NCBI GenBank assembly: GCA_021613335.1
Contig: JAJTWR010000159.1
Coordinates: 1,158,501-1,222,500, forward strand
Length of the DNA: 64,000 nucleotides
From: Whitmania pigra
Lineage: Eukaryota > Annelida > Clitellata > Hirudinida > Haemopidae
Direction: 5' to 3'
Below are positions 1 to 11,999 of the stretch, in pieces. The translations under genes and the position numbers were made by a program. The number at the start of each line of letters is the position of its first letter. The first letter of the stretch is position 1. The notes under the pieces were generated by a model, which saw only the letters and a program-made list of their open reading frames with translations, was not told the DNA's origin and searched no databases.

Positions 1-611
1 GGTAGTTCCAGATTTCCATAGTCATGAGGTATTGTTAGGTTTAGTAAAGTGGTAGGGTTGAGGATATGGTCCGGGTACGTCATTTGGAATTGGCCTTTAC
101 ATTCCTTGACTTCAGACTATTCGCAAACATCATCTACTTAAGTTTTGTGATGGTTTGCCCCTTTTGGGAAAAGCTGAAATAACTTCTTTGTTAGGAGCCA
201 AAAATTGCTACCATTTTGTTGGCTTTTAGCCATAACTTGTCCAGCAATTGATTTGCACTGTCTGCAACAGGTTATCACCCGTCATTCTATTTTCTCCAAA
301 TTTGTCAAACAGTATTTTCCTTCCAGTCTTTTAGAAAAACACTTCTATTCTAAATTATTCTTAATTAAACCCATAGATTTAAAGTCACAGTAAACATTAA
401 ATATTTACATATCAAAATATAAGTTTTCATAATTTGTGTTTAATTTGGTCAGTGTCTGCATTTGTCATGGAACTGATTAAAATTACGCATATAATATTGT
501 TATTGAATTAGATGTTTTATATTGTTGCATAAAATAATCATTTCCACAACAAATGTTTTAATCAGTATACGTTCCAGATATAGATATCTGAAGAATTCAA
601 TGTAATTTAAC

Positions 612-3600
612 CTTTAGAAAGTATTCCACTTTGATGATGCCAGCATTTAATGTTGGAATCGTAGAAGGAATTGAGAGGGACTCGCCATTCCAAGAACCTT
701 TATCATAAGCTTTTACAGGACTTCCTATTGTTAAGAATTTAATTATAATTCTTTTCAAAAGTGTCATCTTCCCAACAAACCTCTCACTTCTGCCACAGTT
801 GCTTTAAGCATTTTTTTATTATTTTTAGCAAAGAAGGTCTGAATTTGCTTGAGCTTAGCATAAAGCACAACTGTTCTTGAGGATTGGTTTGAAACTTCAG
901 CCCAAATTGGAATCGATTCACCTGAATTATTTTTTAATTACAATTTATAAGAACTTATAGGCAGTGTTGTAAAATTACCTCATTTCGGTAATTAGTTACA
1001 AGTAAAAGTAATAGCTCAAAAAGCTACTTAAGTATAAGTAAGAGTATTGTCTCAAAAAGTTACTCAATTAAAAGTAAAAAGTTACAGCATCCAAAAGTTA
1101 CTTTTAAGTAAAAATTACAAGTAACTTTGATGCCGCCATTATTGTGATCATACATCATTCCGTATTATTTAAAAGGAATTGTTTCTATTAACGTTAAAAC
1201 AATTATTGGTATTAACAGTCATTAAGTGATAACATTTGAACTAATGCATTCTTTTGGTGTTTTTATTATTATTTATTACAATCACAAGCATTTGTTAATT
1301 TTGTCCTCGAATAGTTTGTCACTCATTATGGTCCTTCGGCTGTTCATACCAGCAGAGCTGAATAAGCGTTAAACAGCTGCACTAGCTGGCAGAGGAGCGT
1401 TCAACTGGATAAATAATGTTCATGTCATCTGATCGGTCTTGAAGATACTGCATCAGAATATCACTTGACCATGTGCAATTGAAGAAACTGTCTTCAACAC
1501 TGTCAGCATCAGATGAATGAGATGCTTTCAGCTCGTCCACCATTGCTGAATTAGAAGATGCTACTCTGGCTACCAGTTTCTCATGAAGCTTGACAACCGT
1601 TGGCAACAGATATCCCATATTCCTTAACTTCTGTTGGATGCATGCGTTCCACGTGCTTCTTCAAGTTAGATGAAGAACCTTCATATGCTGAACATATAGT
1701 TTTATGTTGGCAGAGTAGGCATGCATATCTATATGATTTTCCTTTGATTGAAATCTGAACATTTTGTTCAAATACGGCCACGGACTATCTTCACCCTTGT
1801 TTCTCTTATCTTCGCTAACGACAATCAAACTGGCTTCAAATGAATCCATACTAGGATATATTAAATCTTATATTATTATATGTATACAATATTATATATT
1901 AAAAAAGCTTCGGTATGACTAATCAACAATTTCCGATTTAACAAAAACGACTGGCGATAACAACAATAACAAATGAGCGATGATCGGAAAGAAGAAGGTT
2001 TTCGAACAAACCAAAGAATAACAATCTAGAATTTTAATTTTAAATTAGTTTATTTTATTTTAAAATTTTATTTATGTTACTTTGTAACGTCTTGTGCAAA
2101 AAAGGTAACGAATTAAAAGTATGACCGAAAATAGTAATTTGTTACAAGTAAAAGTTACGAAACATTTTTGTAACTGTTACAAGTAAAAATTACCAAAAAA
2201 TGTAATTAATTACAGTAACGAATTACATGTAATTCGATACTGCACAACACTGCTTATAGGAATATATCAGATTGTTATAGAGATACCAGAAGGATAGAAA
2301 ACAAGTGCCCAGGTTCTTGCAATATTTTGGGTTTAAAAATCTTTGTTTTTTTAATGTTTTTTTGCTTTTCCACTAATAAATTAGCATAATATGCATAACA
2401 TAGGAGCCCAAAATTTCTGTTGATGGCCCTGCTCACAGGCTTCAATTTTCTAGCAAATGTATAATGAAATTCTTGAATTCTCTGCTTCATGAAATAATCA
2501 GCTCTACAACTCTCTCAAGCATCAAACCTTTTATCTCTATCATTTGCCTAAGCAAATATTTTAATATAAACTGACTGATACTATTCATTTAGAATGTCTC
2601 GCTTAATTTGATTACCACTTTATTTTCAGTGATTTATAAACATATTTTAGTGACTCATTTTAGTCCCTAATTTTTTGGACATAGAAAATATACAAGCCTG
2701 TACAATATCCTGTCTTAGTTGTTTGAACATTGAGAGAAATAAGTCCAGATTTAAAGCGAAGACTGCATACAGATTTGTCTGCTTTAAATTCAAGTGGAAT
2801 CTACAAATTGGCCAAACAAAATTTTTAGAACTGACGGAATGATTAACAATTACCAACTAATCCAATTGTTTAATTTTTAATGATTAAAATATTACACAAA
2901 CACAACTAAATGTTAATATGAATTAAAATCCAGTAGTAATTCATTTTGATTAAATTGATAGATATGTCTATACCTGAAATTCAGGTCTATTGGTATCAGT
3001 AACTGTGCTGACAATAAAATCTTTCCTAAGTTTGTCATTAAAAAGCTTCCATTTTTGTCCTATTTCAGCCTCCATTCTATATCTGATGTTGCCATGCATG
3101 CCCTCATAAGAGGAGCAAATGCCTCTGCAAGTGGAAATGCAAGTGCAAGTTATTAAATGTTGTAATTTTGTTAACATTTTAGAAGGTGTTGTGAAAACAA
3201 TATAAACTTTTGCTAATTGAAAATCCATTTGTCAATAATTAGACTGTTACATACTCCGCTGGAAGGTTGAATGCGAAGTTGAATGCCTTCCTACCCTCTG
3301 GCAGAATGCTCTCTGCAGAACTATGTTCTATAAGTAATTACAATTGCTGTTGCAAATTTTGTGAATTAATTTAATAGAACTATTGAAAGGCTAATCTGTC
3401 TTACAGCTTAAATATCAAAAAACACTGTGCATATTAAAGTTACTTTTAATGTAATTGTTTCTTATAGCACGTTTATTAAATTACCTTTGAAAGGCAACAC
3501 TCACCTTTTCCAAACAGAGTTTGAGTGACTGTAAAATAATCAATTCTTGAGCTATAATCAGTTGAATTTTCATCGGAATTTCTTTCTGTCCAATGGACCT

Positions 3601-3748
3601 TGGCTCTACCTTTCATGGTTAGCCGAAGATACTTCAACTTAATTTCTTTTGAGAGATCAATTACACAAGTCCCTCTCACCACATCACCAGGAAAATATAC
3701 AGTTTTCCCATCGGGGAATTGTATTTCGAAAATCTTGATAGGTCCCAT
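612..3748 (-). CDS. Arrestin domain-containing protein (ARRDC family), 3' end unresolved
   Basis: Six exons can be traced on the minus strand: 3748-3505, 3327-3255, 3124-2974, 2800-2698, 921-781 and 724-612. Exon 1 encodes the arrestin-N start with GKTVYFPGDVVRGTCVIDL and RAKVHW. Exon 3 carries SSYEGMHGNIRYRMEAEI, matching the FEG.HG.VRY motif of ARRDC1-5. Exons 5 and 6 encode arrestin-C with GESIPIWAEVSNQSSR, GSWNGESLSIP and AGIIKVEYFLK. Family members are alpha-arrestin adaptors that recruit NEDD4-type ubiquitin ligases to membrane receptors through C-terminal PPxY motifs. The final exon and any PPxY tail are not visible with confidence; a proline-rich reading (PNDVPGPYPQPYHF) lies near bases 20-95 but has no good acceptor. 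The 1.8-kb intron between exons 4 and 5 uses a GC donor at 2697-2696 and contains a hAT insertion. Family assignment is firm; the exact paralogue is not. Confidence 0.88.
962..2252. mobile_element. hAT DNA transposon, internally deleted, in an ARRDC intron
   Basis: The element begins CAGTGTTG and ends CAACACTG, and is flanked by a perfect 8-bp target-site duplication CTTATAGG (954-961 and 2253-2260). Both subterminal regions are rich in GTTAC/GTAAC motifs, typical of hAT transposase binding regions. Length is 1,291 bp. An internal minus-strand segment encodes a BED-type zinc finger but no catalytic core, so it cannot move on its own. The perfect target duplication suggests a fairly recent insertion. 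Confidence 0.93.
1382..1849 (-). pseudogene. hAT transposase remnant with BED zinc finger
   Basis: Overlapping minus-strand reading frames contain YACLLCQHKT followed by NLKKHVERMHP, a C-x2-C-xn-H-x4-H BED finger as found at the N-terminus of hAT transposases. The open frame is broken: the upstream segment (1661-1849), the finger (1581-1781) and the downstream part (1382-1618) are in different frames. The RNase H-like catalytic domain and dimerisation domain are absent. It lies inside the 962-2252 element. Confidence 0.75.
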
Positions 3749-4436
3749 TAATACAGCTTTATTTTATAAAAATTCTTGCAGATCGATGTAAGTTCGAATT
3801 GCCTTTCTCAAACTAGAGCTTAAATGTTTTTGACGAAATAGACTCACTAGATATCATTGCAAGATATCAAACGACAGCCTTATGGAATTTATATATCCAA
3901 TGAAATACTAATTTTGACATAAAATACGTTTGTGTCATAATGCTAATTATAGATCTCTATGTAGAAAAGAGGCTATTCAACAAACAGGCGTGATTACACT
4001 ATACTCACATACGTCGCAAGTTGTCTGCAAGACAAACATAAAGTGCAGGGTTTATTTAATAAATTCCGAGGTACGATAAAAATTATCCTGCAATTTTTGA
4101 TATCTTAGACATAGCAATGTTAGATGTTTCATTATATTAATATAATATATTTATAATAAGGATCAGAAAAACATGTAGGTGCAGATTGAAAGAAGGTTAT
4201 GAATCATATTAATGAATCCGTATTATTTACACTTTCCTACTTAAATATTTGCTGATTTTCTTTGACAATCTACATATTATGAAGAAATATAGACTTCAAT
4301 TTTTTGGATTAGAAATCGTATGATTATTATAAATCAAATCAAATAAAAAATTTTTGACCTAGCCAGCATCTAAATTTGAACACTTTTATCATATAAATGC
4401 TAATGCATGAGCAGAAAGCTGTCTCTTTGAAATTAT

Positions 4437-4487
4437 TATTATTATTATTATTGTTATTATTATTATTATTATTATATATTATTATTA

Positions 4488-4568
<81 letters not shown>

Positions 4569-4596
4569 TATTATATTATTATTATTATTATTATTA

Positions 4597-4630
<34 letters not shown>
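4437..4630. repeat. (ATT)n trinucleotide microsatellite
   Basis: About 190 bases of nearly uninterrupted ATT/TTA repeats with occasional single-base slips. Any open frame here is low-complexity artefact. Confidence 0.98.
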
Positions 4631-4653
4631 GTTATTCGTTATTTCATGAATTA

Positions 4654-5055
4654 CAGTGGAAGCCACTTATCTCGACCTCGGTTAACTCGCCAGCCATACT
4701 TAGTCAATAGAGAGAAATGTGATAAAAACAATTATAAAGGTTTATATCGAGAATCAGTGGTGATTCGTATCGCGAATTGGCAAATCTCGGTTACTCTCTG
4801 TTAGTTGGATCACACATGCATTTTGTTGTTAGCAAGCATGCATGTACATATTATCAATATAAAATATCAACTGCTGTTGTGTAAAAAATTATAAAACACG
4901 TGCATGTGCACTCTTACTTATTGGCGCTCATTACGTGCATAAAGAAATTGCAAGCACATGTTAATATGCAGTTGCCATATTGATTTTCGGTTATCTCGAT
5001 TATCTCGACGCTTTTTGACAAACCTCTAGACCAGCGACATAACCGGCTTCGACTG
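4654..5055. mobile_element. Pogo/Tigger-type MITE (402 bp)
   Basis: Begins CAGTGGAAGCCACTTATCTC and ends in CCGGCTTCGACTG, flanked by TA on both sides (4652-4653 and 5056-5057). The ends and the right-hand 130 bp closely match the longer element at 33872-34876, including the AAAGAAATTGCAAGC and GATTTTCGGTTATCTCGAT blocks. It is therefore a deletion derivative of the same family. It has no coding capacity. Confidence 0.9.
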
Positions 5056-5813
5056 TAGTACAAAAAAGTACTTAGCGTGTTCTAAGCATATCGGACAGGA
5101 ACGGAAATTACACGCGCAAACTATTACTCATTAAATATTCATCAAGGAAAAAACGTAATTTCAAATCATTATTAAAGTGGTAAGATCGCTTATGGCTCGA
5201 CTCGCAGAACAACTGTTGGCGAACTAGAAGCCATGAGTAGAACCCATAAATCGTCTTGCTTATGAAGAAATTTCAAACCATTCCATTAGCGCAGTTTAAC
5301 ATCCACTGCGTTCTTATTTTTGAGTCCTCATACTATGAAAATTCTCTTACAGTGTAGGACCTACACTATGGATCTCGAAGGCAGCCTTAACTTATTGACA
5401 ACAATAAGATCTTCGATGTGGCCCTTTGTCGAAAATGTTTGCCCACCCCTGTAATCGATCAACCTCCACTCATTGCAAATTTAATCATAAAAGCTTGGAA
5501 CAATTACGAAATGGCGTTATTGCAATATATTTAAAAATATCTTTTTTAAAATAATGAATTTATATTCTATAAGAACATGATAAATTTTATCAGATGATCT
5601 CCAGACTTTCAGACATTATATGCCTTAATATCATCACAATTAAGTACTAGTTAATAATTTAAAAAATATTTTATTACGCTTATGTTTACAAATTTATTAC
5701 TTTAAAATTTTAATTTTATAGAATGCTATAAACCAAAATCTAATAGCTTTGGTGGTCACGCTACCGGCTCCTCCATCGCGTTGTTTACGAGCTGGTCTGA
5801 GTTTTGCGGAGTC
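5056..5813. other. Intergenic region upstream of SmD3
   Basis: AT-rich sequence with no supported gene. The last 150 bases should contain the SNRPD3 promoter and 5' UTR; I see no clear TATA box. Confidence 0.5.
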
Positions 5814-6308
5814 ATGTCTATCGGAGTTCCAATTAAGGTGCTGCATGAAGCAGAAGGTCATATCGTGACATGCGAAACAAATACTGGGGAAATCTATAGA
5901 GGAAAGTTGGTGGAAGCAGAAGATAACATGAATTGCCAATTTTCGGCGGTTTCGGTTACATACCGCGACGGCAGGACAGCCGAACTAGAGAATGTTTACA
6001 TCCGTGGAAGCAAAGTTCGGTTTCTTATCTTGCCGGACATGCTGAAAAATGCGCCAATGTTCAAGAAGGTACAAGGCAAAGGAGGTGGAGCAGGACGTGG
6101 AAAATCGGCCATATTGAGAGCCCAAGGTTCGTGTAGTTTTGCCAGCTTACTACTTATCATATGTATTAGGCGAATTGAATATCTTTCTAAATATTAAGTG
6201 ATTTGCTTTAAATTTACAGCTGCCAGAAGCAGAGGCCGTTCATTTGGTGCAGCCAGAGGTGGAAGAGGTGGTCCATCGGGTGCAGGAAACTTCCAAAGAA
6301 GATATTAG
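5814..6308 (+). CDS. SNRPD3: Small nuclear ribonucleoprotein Sm D3
   Basis: Two exons (5814-6126 and 6220-6308). The protein starts [20 protein letters not shown]. The Sm1 and Sm2 motifs are intact: [18 protein letters not shown] and [21 protein letters not shown]. The C-terminal tail is Arg/Gly-rich with RG, RGG and RGR units, ending FQRRY, the region that is symmetrically dimethylated in other animals. SmD3 is a core subunit of the heptameric Sm ring on U1, U2, U4 and U5 snRNAs. The ATG at 5814 gives the exact family N-terminus, so an upstream in-frame ATG is not needed. An AATAAA signal lies at 6416. Length (about 134 aa) is close to the human protein. Confidence 0.97.
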
Positions 6309-6520
6309 AAGCCTGTAGATTCTGCTTTAAATGTGGACAGTAGCTGAGACATAAGATTTTCTCTTAATTTGACATCAGAAAAACGTAAATTGAAAGCTAA
6401 TTTTTAGCTGTTGTTAATAAAGAAGTACATAAAATGGCTTTATTAAAATGCTGATCAAAACATAGTTAAAACATTCAATATTAGTTTTAACAAGAGTTAT
6501 GAGCAGGTCGCTGCAGGTTG

Positions 6521-9500
6521 TTACCATTCTTCCCAATCCTAGAAAATAAATCAGTTATTAAGATTAAGAAAAACTGGTTTGAATTCAACCTCACATTAGA
6601 TTGAGTGATTACATTTTCGCTTGGCGTCTTGGGCCTCTCAGCCTCATTGTCGCAGACCCTTTCCCAATCATCCGTGGGACTTTCTGTTTCTGTTTATTCA
6701 TTGAATTAGAAAGCTATCCTTGAATATTTGAATGGTGCAATGACAATGTTTACAATGGTTAGGATATGAGGATTATATAATATGTATAAACATAGTTGCA
6801 TTTACCTTCAGCACTGTCACAAGCTGAAGTGTTTCCACTGGAGTTGGCAGAATCTCTCTTTGAGGGTGGTGTCAAAAAGCCTGGGCTTGGTTCCTAAAAA
6901 TGTAATTGTTTTGACTCAGAGTTTGGGAAAGAAATAAACATTTTTTCAGACAAGAATGAAATTTAGCTTAAAGCTAATTTAGCTGTCTGCCACAAAGTTG
7001 GAGGTCAAGAGGACAATTGTAAGTAATTTAATTGCTAGGCGTTTTGAGAGGTCAATGGTATGCGCCCTCATAACGTTTTCTTGCCAAGCATGGATTCAAG
7101 TACTGTTGTGGGAGCACTGTCCTAATCATCTAGCGATTAATAAATGATTATTTAGATGTGCCGATTACTAATCAATTATTTAGTGAGTGGCAATGTAGTG
7201 TAGAATGGAGTTTTGTGTCATTGATAACAGCAGAAAAATAAACTTGTGAAAACTGAATTTTATTTGGACTAAAAAGCATTTGTAACAAAGTTAACAGTTA
7301 AACCAATTAATAAATGGAATTTGACATTTAATTTATAAACTATTATTTTAAGACTTGTTATTGAAAACATGAATGGCAAAAAGTAGAGTATGGGAACTTA
7401 GATGCCCAGAGAGTGGTTCTATTGATGACATTAACAGAGGCATTTAAATATTTATTGACATTAAATTATTGCATTTATGCAAGGATTGAATTAAGGTGCA
7501 GAGTGCTTATCATATAAAGATTGGCAAATTACATTTAAGCTGAGTTGCGAGAAAAAGCTATCTTCAGATCTTTTAGGATGAGGACTTTAGCCTAAATGGG
7601 AAATAATGCTCATATTCAAATGGAGGATTTCCTATTCTCCACTTAGTGATTATTATTTGGAATCATATTCTTTGAATGGGGGTTCCATGTCTCTGCAAAG
7701 TAGATGCTAGAGATTTCATTTTGGAGCTACATTTATTGGAGTAATAATTCTGATTAATCGAGCAAGAGTACATTTAAGAATGAAGTAAAATTTATAAATA
7801 CAGCTTTATAAATATGTGCACTTCAGCTAATCTTTTAAATATAAATCTGATTAGCAATAGCAGATATATTGATCACATCAAATATTATTGTCATATAGAA
7901 ATGCTTGGAATGTAGTTGCAAATTTTAGTGCAATTAGTTACCAACCTCTAATTTAATTTCATTTTTTGCTGAACTTTCAGAATTTGAGCAAATATCCTCT
8001 TTTGACAAGCAGTCAGTATTTTTGAATATCTCCTTACCCAAAGTACTTATTTCAAAACTCTTTTGTGAGCCTGATGCTATGTTAAACATAACAAGCAATT
8101 GAAAGCATTGATGTCTTAAATATAGTCAGGTTGAAGTTACCAGATGGATTTTCAACTTGTATCATATCTGGCACATCCATCGGCTGAATTTGTTTGCAAG
8201 CATTTGGCTCCTCAATCATGGCATGAGTGACTGATAATTCTTTTTGAGTGGCATCTTCATCTGCAAAAGGAGTCTTTTAATGTCACAATATTGTGTGCTA
8301 ATAATATAAATTCAAGTTAAAAATAAAACATACCTTCATCCCAAGTAAGCTCTTTCTCATCAACTTCTTCAGCCCTTCTTACCAAGGCTATCCTTCTATT
8401 TTCTTCTTCTTCTAATAAATGCTTTTTATAAAAGTAGCGACACCAGAAATCTACATTTGAAACTGTTAATGGTACCTGCAATTGCCATTTGAAGAATGTC
8501 GAATCACGTGATAAACATGATCAAAGTAACTTACTAATTGTGTGTACAGAGATCTGACATTAGAATTGGACACCAAAAGTTCAGATATTTCCGGTTTCAC
8601 TTGTTCCAAATCAAAGTTTCTTTCGACCCATGGTTGAAATTTGTTATCTTTTGGTCCAAGATCTTCAGTATATGTATTAACATCACTTTGCAAAGCAAAC
8701 AGTTGAGCCTGAATAATAATAATAAAAAATAATAATAATAGTAACAGCTTGGTATTGGCAAGTGCTGAGAACATCATAAAAATTGTCTTATCTATTCATT
8801 CGGTCTCTTGAAATAATGTATCTTTATTTATGGAATCACAGCTTTTATCTCAAAACAATCAATAGTCATATTATAAAATCTTATAAATCACTATCTGGAA
8901 ATAGAAATAAGGCCATGTGTTAGACATTGAATATGGCATATATTATTGTTTTCATCATTTGGCCTATTTTAAAAACTTAAAAAACATCTTAAAACTACAA
9001 TTATTAAAGAATAAATTCTTGGTATTATTTTAGTGTTTGATGTACACAAATGCTGAACTTCCACGTGCAACTAAATGATGAAATAAATAATACTGCTAAA
9101 GATTCAAGCATAAATTACTTTGACTCTATCAAGAGTAATAGGCTTTCCATTAGTTATCTTAATAATTTCACAACACTCATCATCATCTGGTGGAATCACC
9201 AGGGCTTTTGACAGTTCTCCCCAAAGGGATGTCATTCCCTGCTTCATCTTCTTTGAGGCAGTGGCTGCAGTTTCTTGCTATATTAATATAAACAAAATTT
9301 TTTAATGTTTAAAAATATAATTTTTTTTATATTGTTCTAAAACTTCTTCACTTTCTTATGAAATACACTCACATTGAATTTCTCTCTAACAACATTTGCC
9401 ACTCTTGATCCATCACACTGCATAATGCTGCCAAATTCAGCTAAGTCTTGTTTTACCACATTGTAGACTGAAACTGACTAAAATTAATTATTCTAAATTA

Positions 9501-10159
9501 ATTTCCAAAATAATTAATAATTCAAAATTTGCCAAGACCACACGCGTAGAGTACCGACCTTTTCCTTGGCAGTTTGAATCCAGCCACCCCACCATGGTAT
9601 AGCCTCCGAATTACTTTTTTCAGTTCTATATTTTAATATAAATTTAGCTTTGTACATTAATCCCATATTATTTATGATTAACATTGTCAAAAATGATAAT
9701 TCTTGCAATCATGTATGAAATAATTCAGCATTGTAATATAAGTAGTTAATATTTATTACATAAAGTATCAACAACTGCAAATTAATTGTATTTTTATAAT
9801 AGAGATTTCATAACAGCTTTAAATTATGTCAACATATATTGCACAACATGATCAGCTGTGTGTCAACACTTCTGGAATAAGTGTGATAACAAATACTTGA
9901 TTATTTCCTTAAAATACTTATTAACTAGATACTTGAAGTTAAATATGGAAATTTGATATTTCAAGAAACTACAAAAACAACCACGTAATCAAATTACAAC
10001 TTAGATGAAAGATTGCCAAACATATGACAATATCCAAATTAAAATGATCAGCATCTTCGTCAACACTGGAGGTAGCATTGCATTAGATTTAATAAAATAT
10101 CAAGATAAAACTGTTTCAGCACCAGAAACATAATATATAACATCATACCTTTCCGACAT
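6521..10159 (-). CDS. BSDC1: BSD domain-containing protein 1
   Basis: Eleven exons on the minus strand encode 369 aa: 10159-10149, 9625-9559, 9477-9373, 9277-9119, 8708-8535, 8475-8334, 8260-8141, 8076-7946, 6893-6806, 6689-6595 and 6538-6521. The N-terminus has the IPWWGGWIQTAKEK motif equivalent to human WWRSWLQ. The BSD domain spans roughly residues 125-195, with KPEISELLVSNSNVRSLYTQL and the defining FW pair in VDFWCRYFYKKHLLEEE. The acidic C-terminus ends with DWEEW. Function is poorly known; the BSD fold is shared with TFIIH p62 and synapse-associated proteins. The reading frame is maintained over all eleven exons. The start codon lies about 320 bases from divergent RSL1D1. The 0.9-kb intron at 6900-7930 holds nothing I recognise. 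Confidence 0.93.
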
Positions 10160-10477
10160 ATCAAACTTTGCACAATGATTGTTAGGCTTTGAAGCATAGG
10201 AATCAGGTGATGATTATATTAGTTTTCAATTTATGCTTTTTGTTATTGCTATTATTTAATTTACAGGTTAATTTTTTATGTTAAACATAAATATTTCAAT
10301 ATTTAAAGTTTAAATATTTGTTTAATTTTAAAATTTATATTTAACATTGTTTTTGAAATGTATAAAATATTTATTTTATTTTATTTAATGTGTTTTTTAA
10401 GCAGCAAATTTTACACCCACGATCTATGCCGTTATTTTTGTTATACTACTTACACGTGGGACGATATTTCAGAAACT
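10160..10477. promoter_or_regulatory. Putative bidirectional promoter of BSDC1 and RSL1D1
   Basis: The start codons of the two divergent genes are 318 bases apart, so their promoters must share this AT-rich interval. No TATA box or other factor site is convincing. This is inferred from arrangement only. Confidence 0.5.
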
Positions 10478-11999
10478 ATGGCTGGATTCGAGAACGAGTT
10501 GGTTTCTGGAGATCAGGTTTGTGAAATATGCAAACAGATTTATTTAAGTTTTATATTTAGTGATTTACTTTTTTACTGGTGTCTACTTAGGACATACATT
10601 TAACCCTGACCGATTTGTAAATCATGATCTTGTTTTTCTAATTTTATTTTGCTCTTACGAACCAATAAACAAATTTATTTAAAGTCCAAGCTTTTGTGAA
10701 AATCACAATTTTAGAAGGCGTTAATAAAAGAGATACAGTTAATTGACTTTTTTTATAAGTTGCGTAATAACTTTTTGACCAGCTTTTAAAAGCCACAAAA
10801 GCTCTCAAAGAATGTGTATCAAAGCAAAATAAAAACGAGCTGTTTGAAAATGATAAAGTTTTTTTACAATTTGCTGTCAAGAAGGTGGGATCTGATTCTC
10901 AAAAAATAATTAAAACGTAAGTAAGTTTTTGGTATTTCTAACAATTATTTCTTTACACTTACAAAATATTCATAACTTGTAGGTTACTTCCGCATGGATG
11001 GGTTAATAGCACAAGTAGAATTTGCCTTTTTGTTAAAGATATTAATAAAAAGTCAAGATATTATGAGGACACAATTGCTGCCTATGAAGATTTGCTGAGA
11101 CAACACTCTTTTGACATAAACATTGATGTATATTTATATTTTCTTATTTTTTTTTTAATTTGTAGATGATAAAAAAACTTTTTCACTCAGGTTTATCCAA
11201 TGAAAAAGTTAAAGATTGAATGTAATGACTTTGAATCCAAAAGGAATTTGTCCAATTTGTATGATGTCTTCCTTTGCGATAATCGTATTATGAGGCTTCT
11301 TCCAGCAAAACTTGGGAAGCATTTCATTGGCAGGAAAAAGTTAGTTTATTCCTTCTTTAGCATGAACACCAAGGAGTAACTTTTAATTTTATCGTTAATT
11401 ATTAGATTTCTTACTCAAGTTAATTTGAGTAAAACTAACCTGAAAGAGGAGATATTAAGAGGCTTGAGAACATCTCGGTGTGTTATGTGCAATAAAGGAC
11501 CCAGCAGGTTTGGTTTGACAACCCTTAATTTGTGAGGGCAGGTTATTATTTGACTTGTACTGTTTCAGTCAAGCCTTTGTTGGAACACTGAAACACACTG
11601 ACGATGAATTAGCAGCCAACATTCAAGCCGTACTGACCAAGATAATGGGTTCGATTCCTGAAGGAATTAAAAACATTAGGATTGCTTCCCTCAAGACGGA
11701 AGATTCTCTCTCTGTGCCCATCATTGTTTCATTTGGTATGCTACCTTAAATTTCAATGCAATTACATAATAAATGTAAATTATGTCTTTAATTTAGAAAA
11801 CAAAGATGAAGTAAAGATCGAGAAACAACCAAAGAGGAAGTTGAAGAGAGCAGGTTCATTGGTGTTTGATCCTGCAGAAGCTGAGGAGATTTCAACAGTT
11901 GTGGATGGAGTTGTCACAATCACACCCTCTGGTGTGCCTGTCATCATTCGTAAGGATGGAATCAGCACCGTTTCAAGAAAGAAACAAAAGACTGGTTGA
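10478..11999 (+). CDS. RSL1D1: Ribosomal L1 domain-containing protein 1
   Basis: Seven exons. Exon 1 (MAGFENELVSGDQ, 10478-10516) is followed by segments giving KALKECVSKQNKNELFEN, FLQFAVKKVG, LLPHGWVNSTSRICLFVKDI, YPMKKLKIECNDF, YDVFLCDNRIMRLLPAKLGK and FVGTLKHTDDELAANIQAVL. This is the order of the ribosomal L1 fold, with the family's LP.KLGK segment. The C-terminal exon (about 65 aa) is basic and ends KKQKTG. RSL1D1 and its yeast relative Utp30/Cic1 work in the nucleolus in ribosome biogenesis. Compared with human RSL1D1 the long Lys-rich C-terminal extension is much shorter. The stop is at 11997-11999. Confidence 0.92.

Noticed and set aside
205..393. 62-codon plus-strand open frame
   Set aside because: Low similarity to any protein, within the 3' region of the minus-strand arrestin gene.
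4397..4597. Open frame of Leu/Ile/Tyr runs
   Set aside because: Entirely microsatellite translation.
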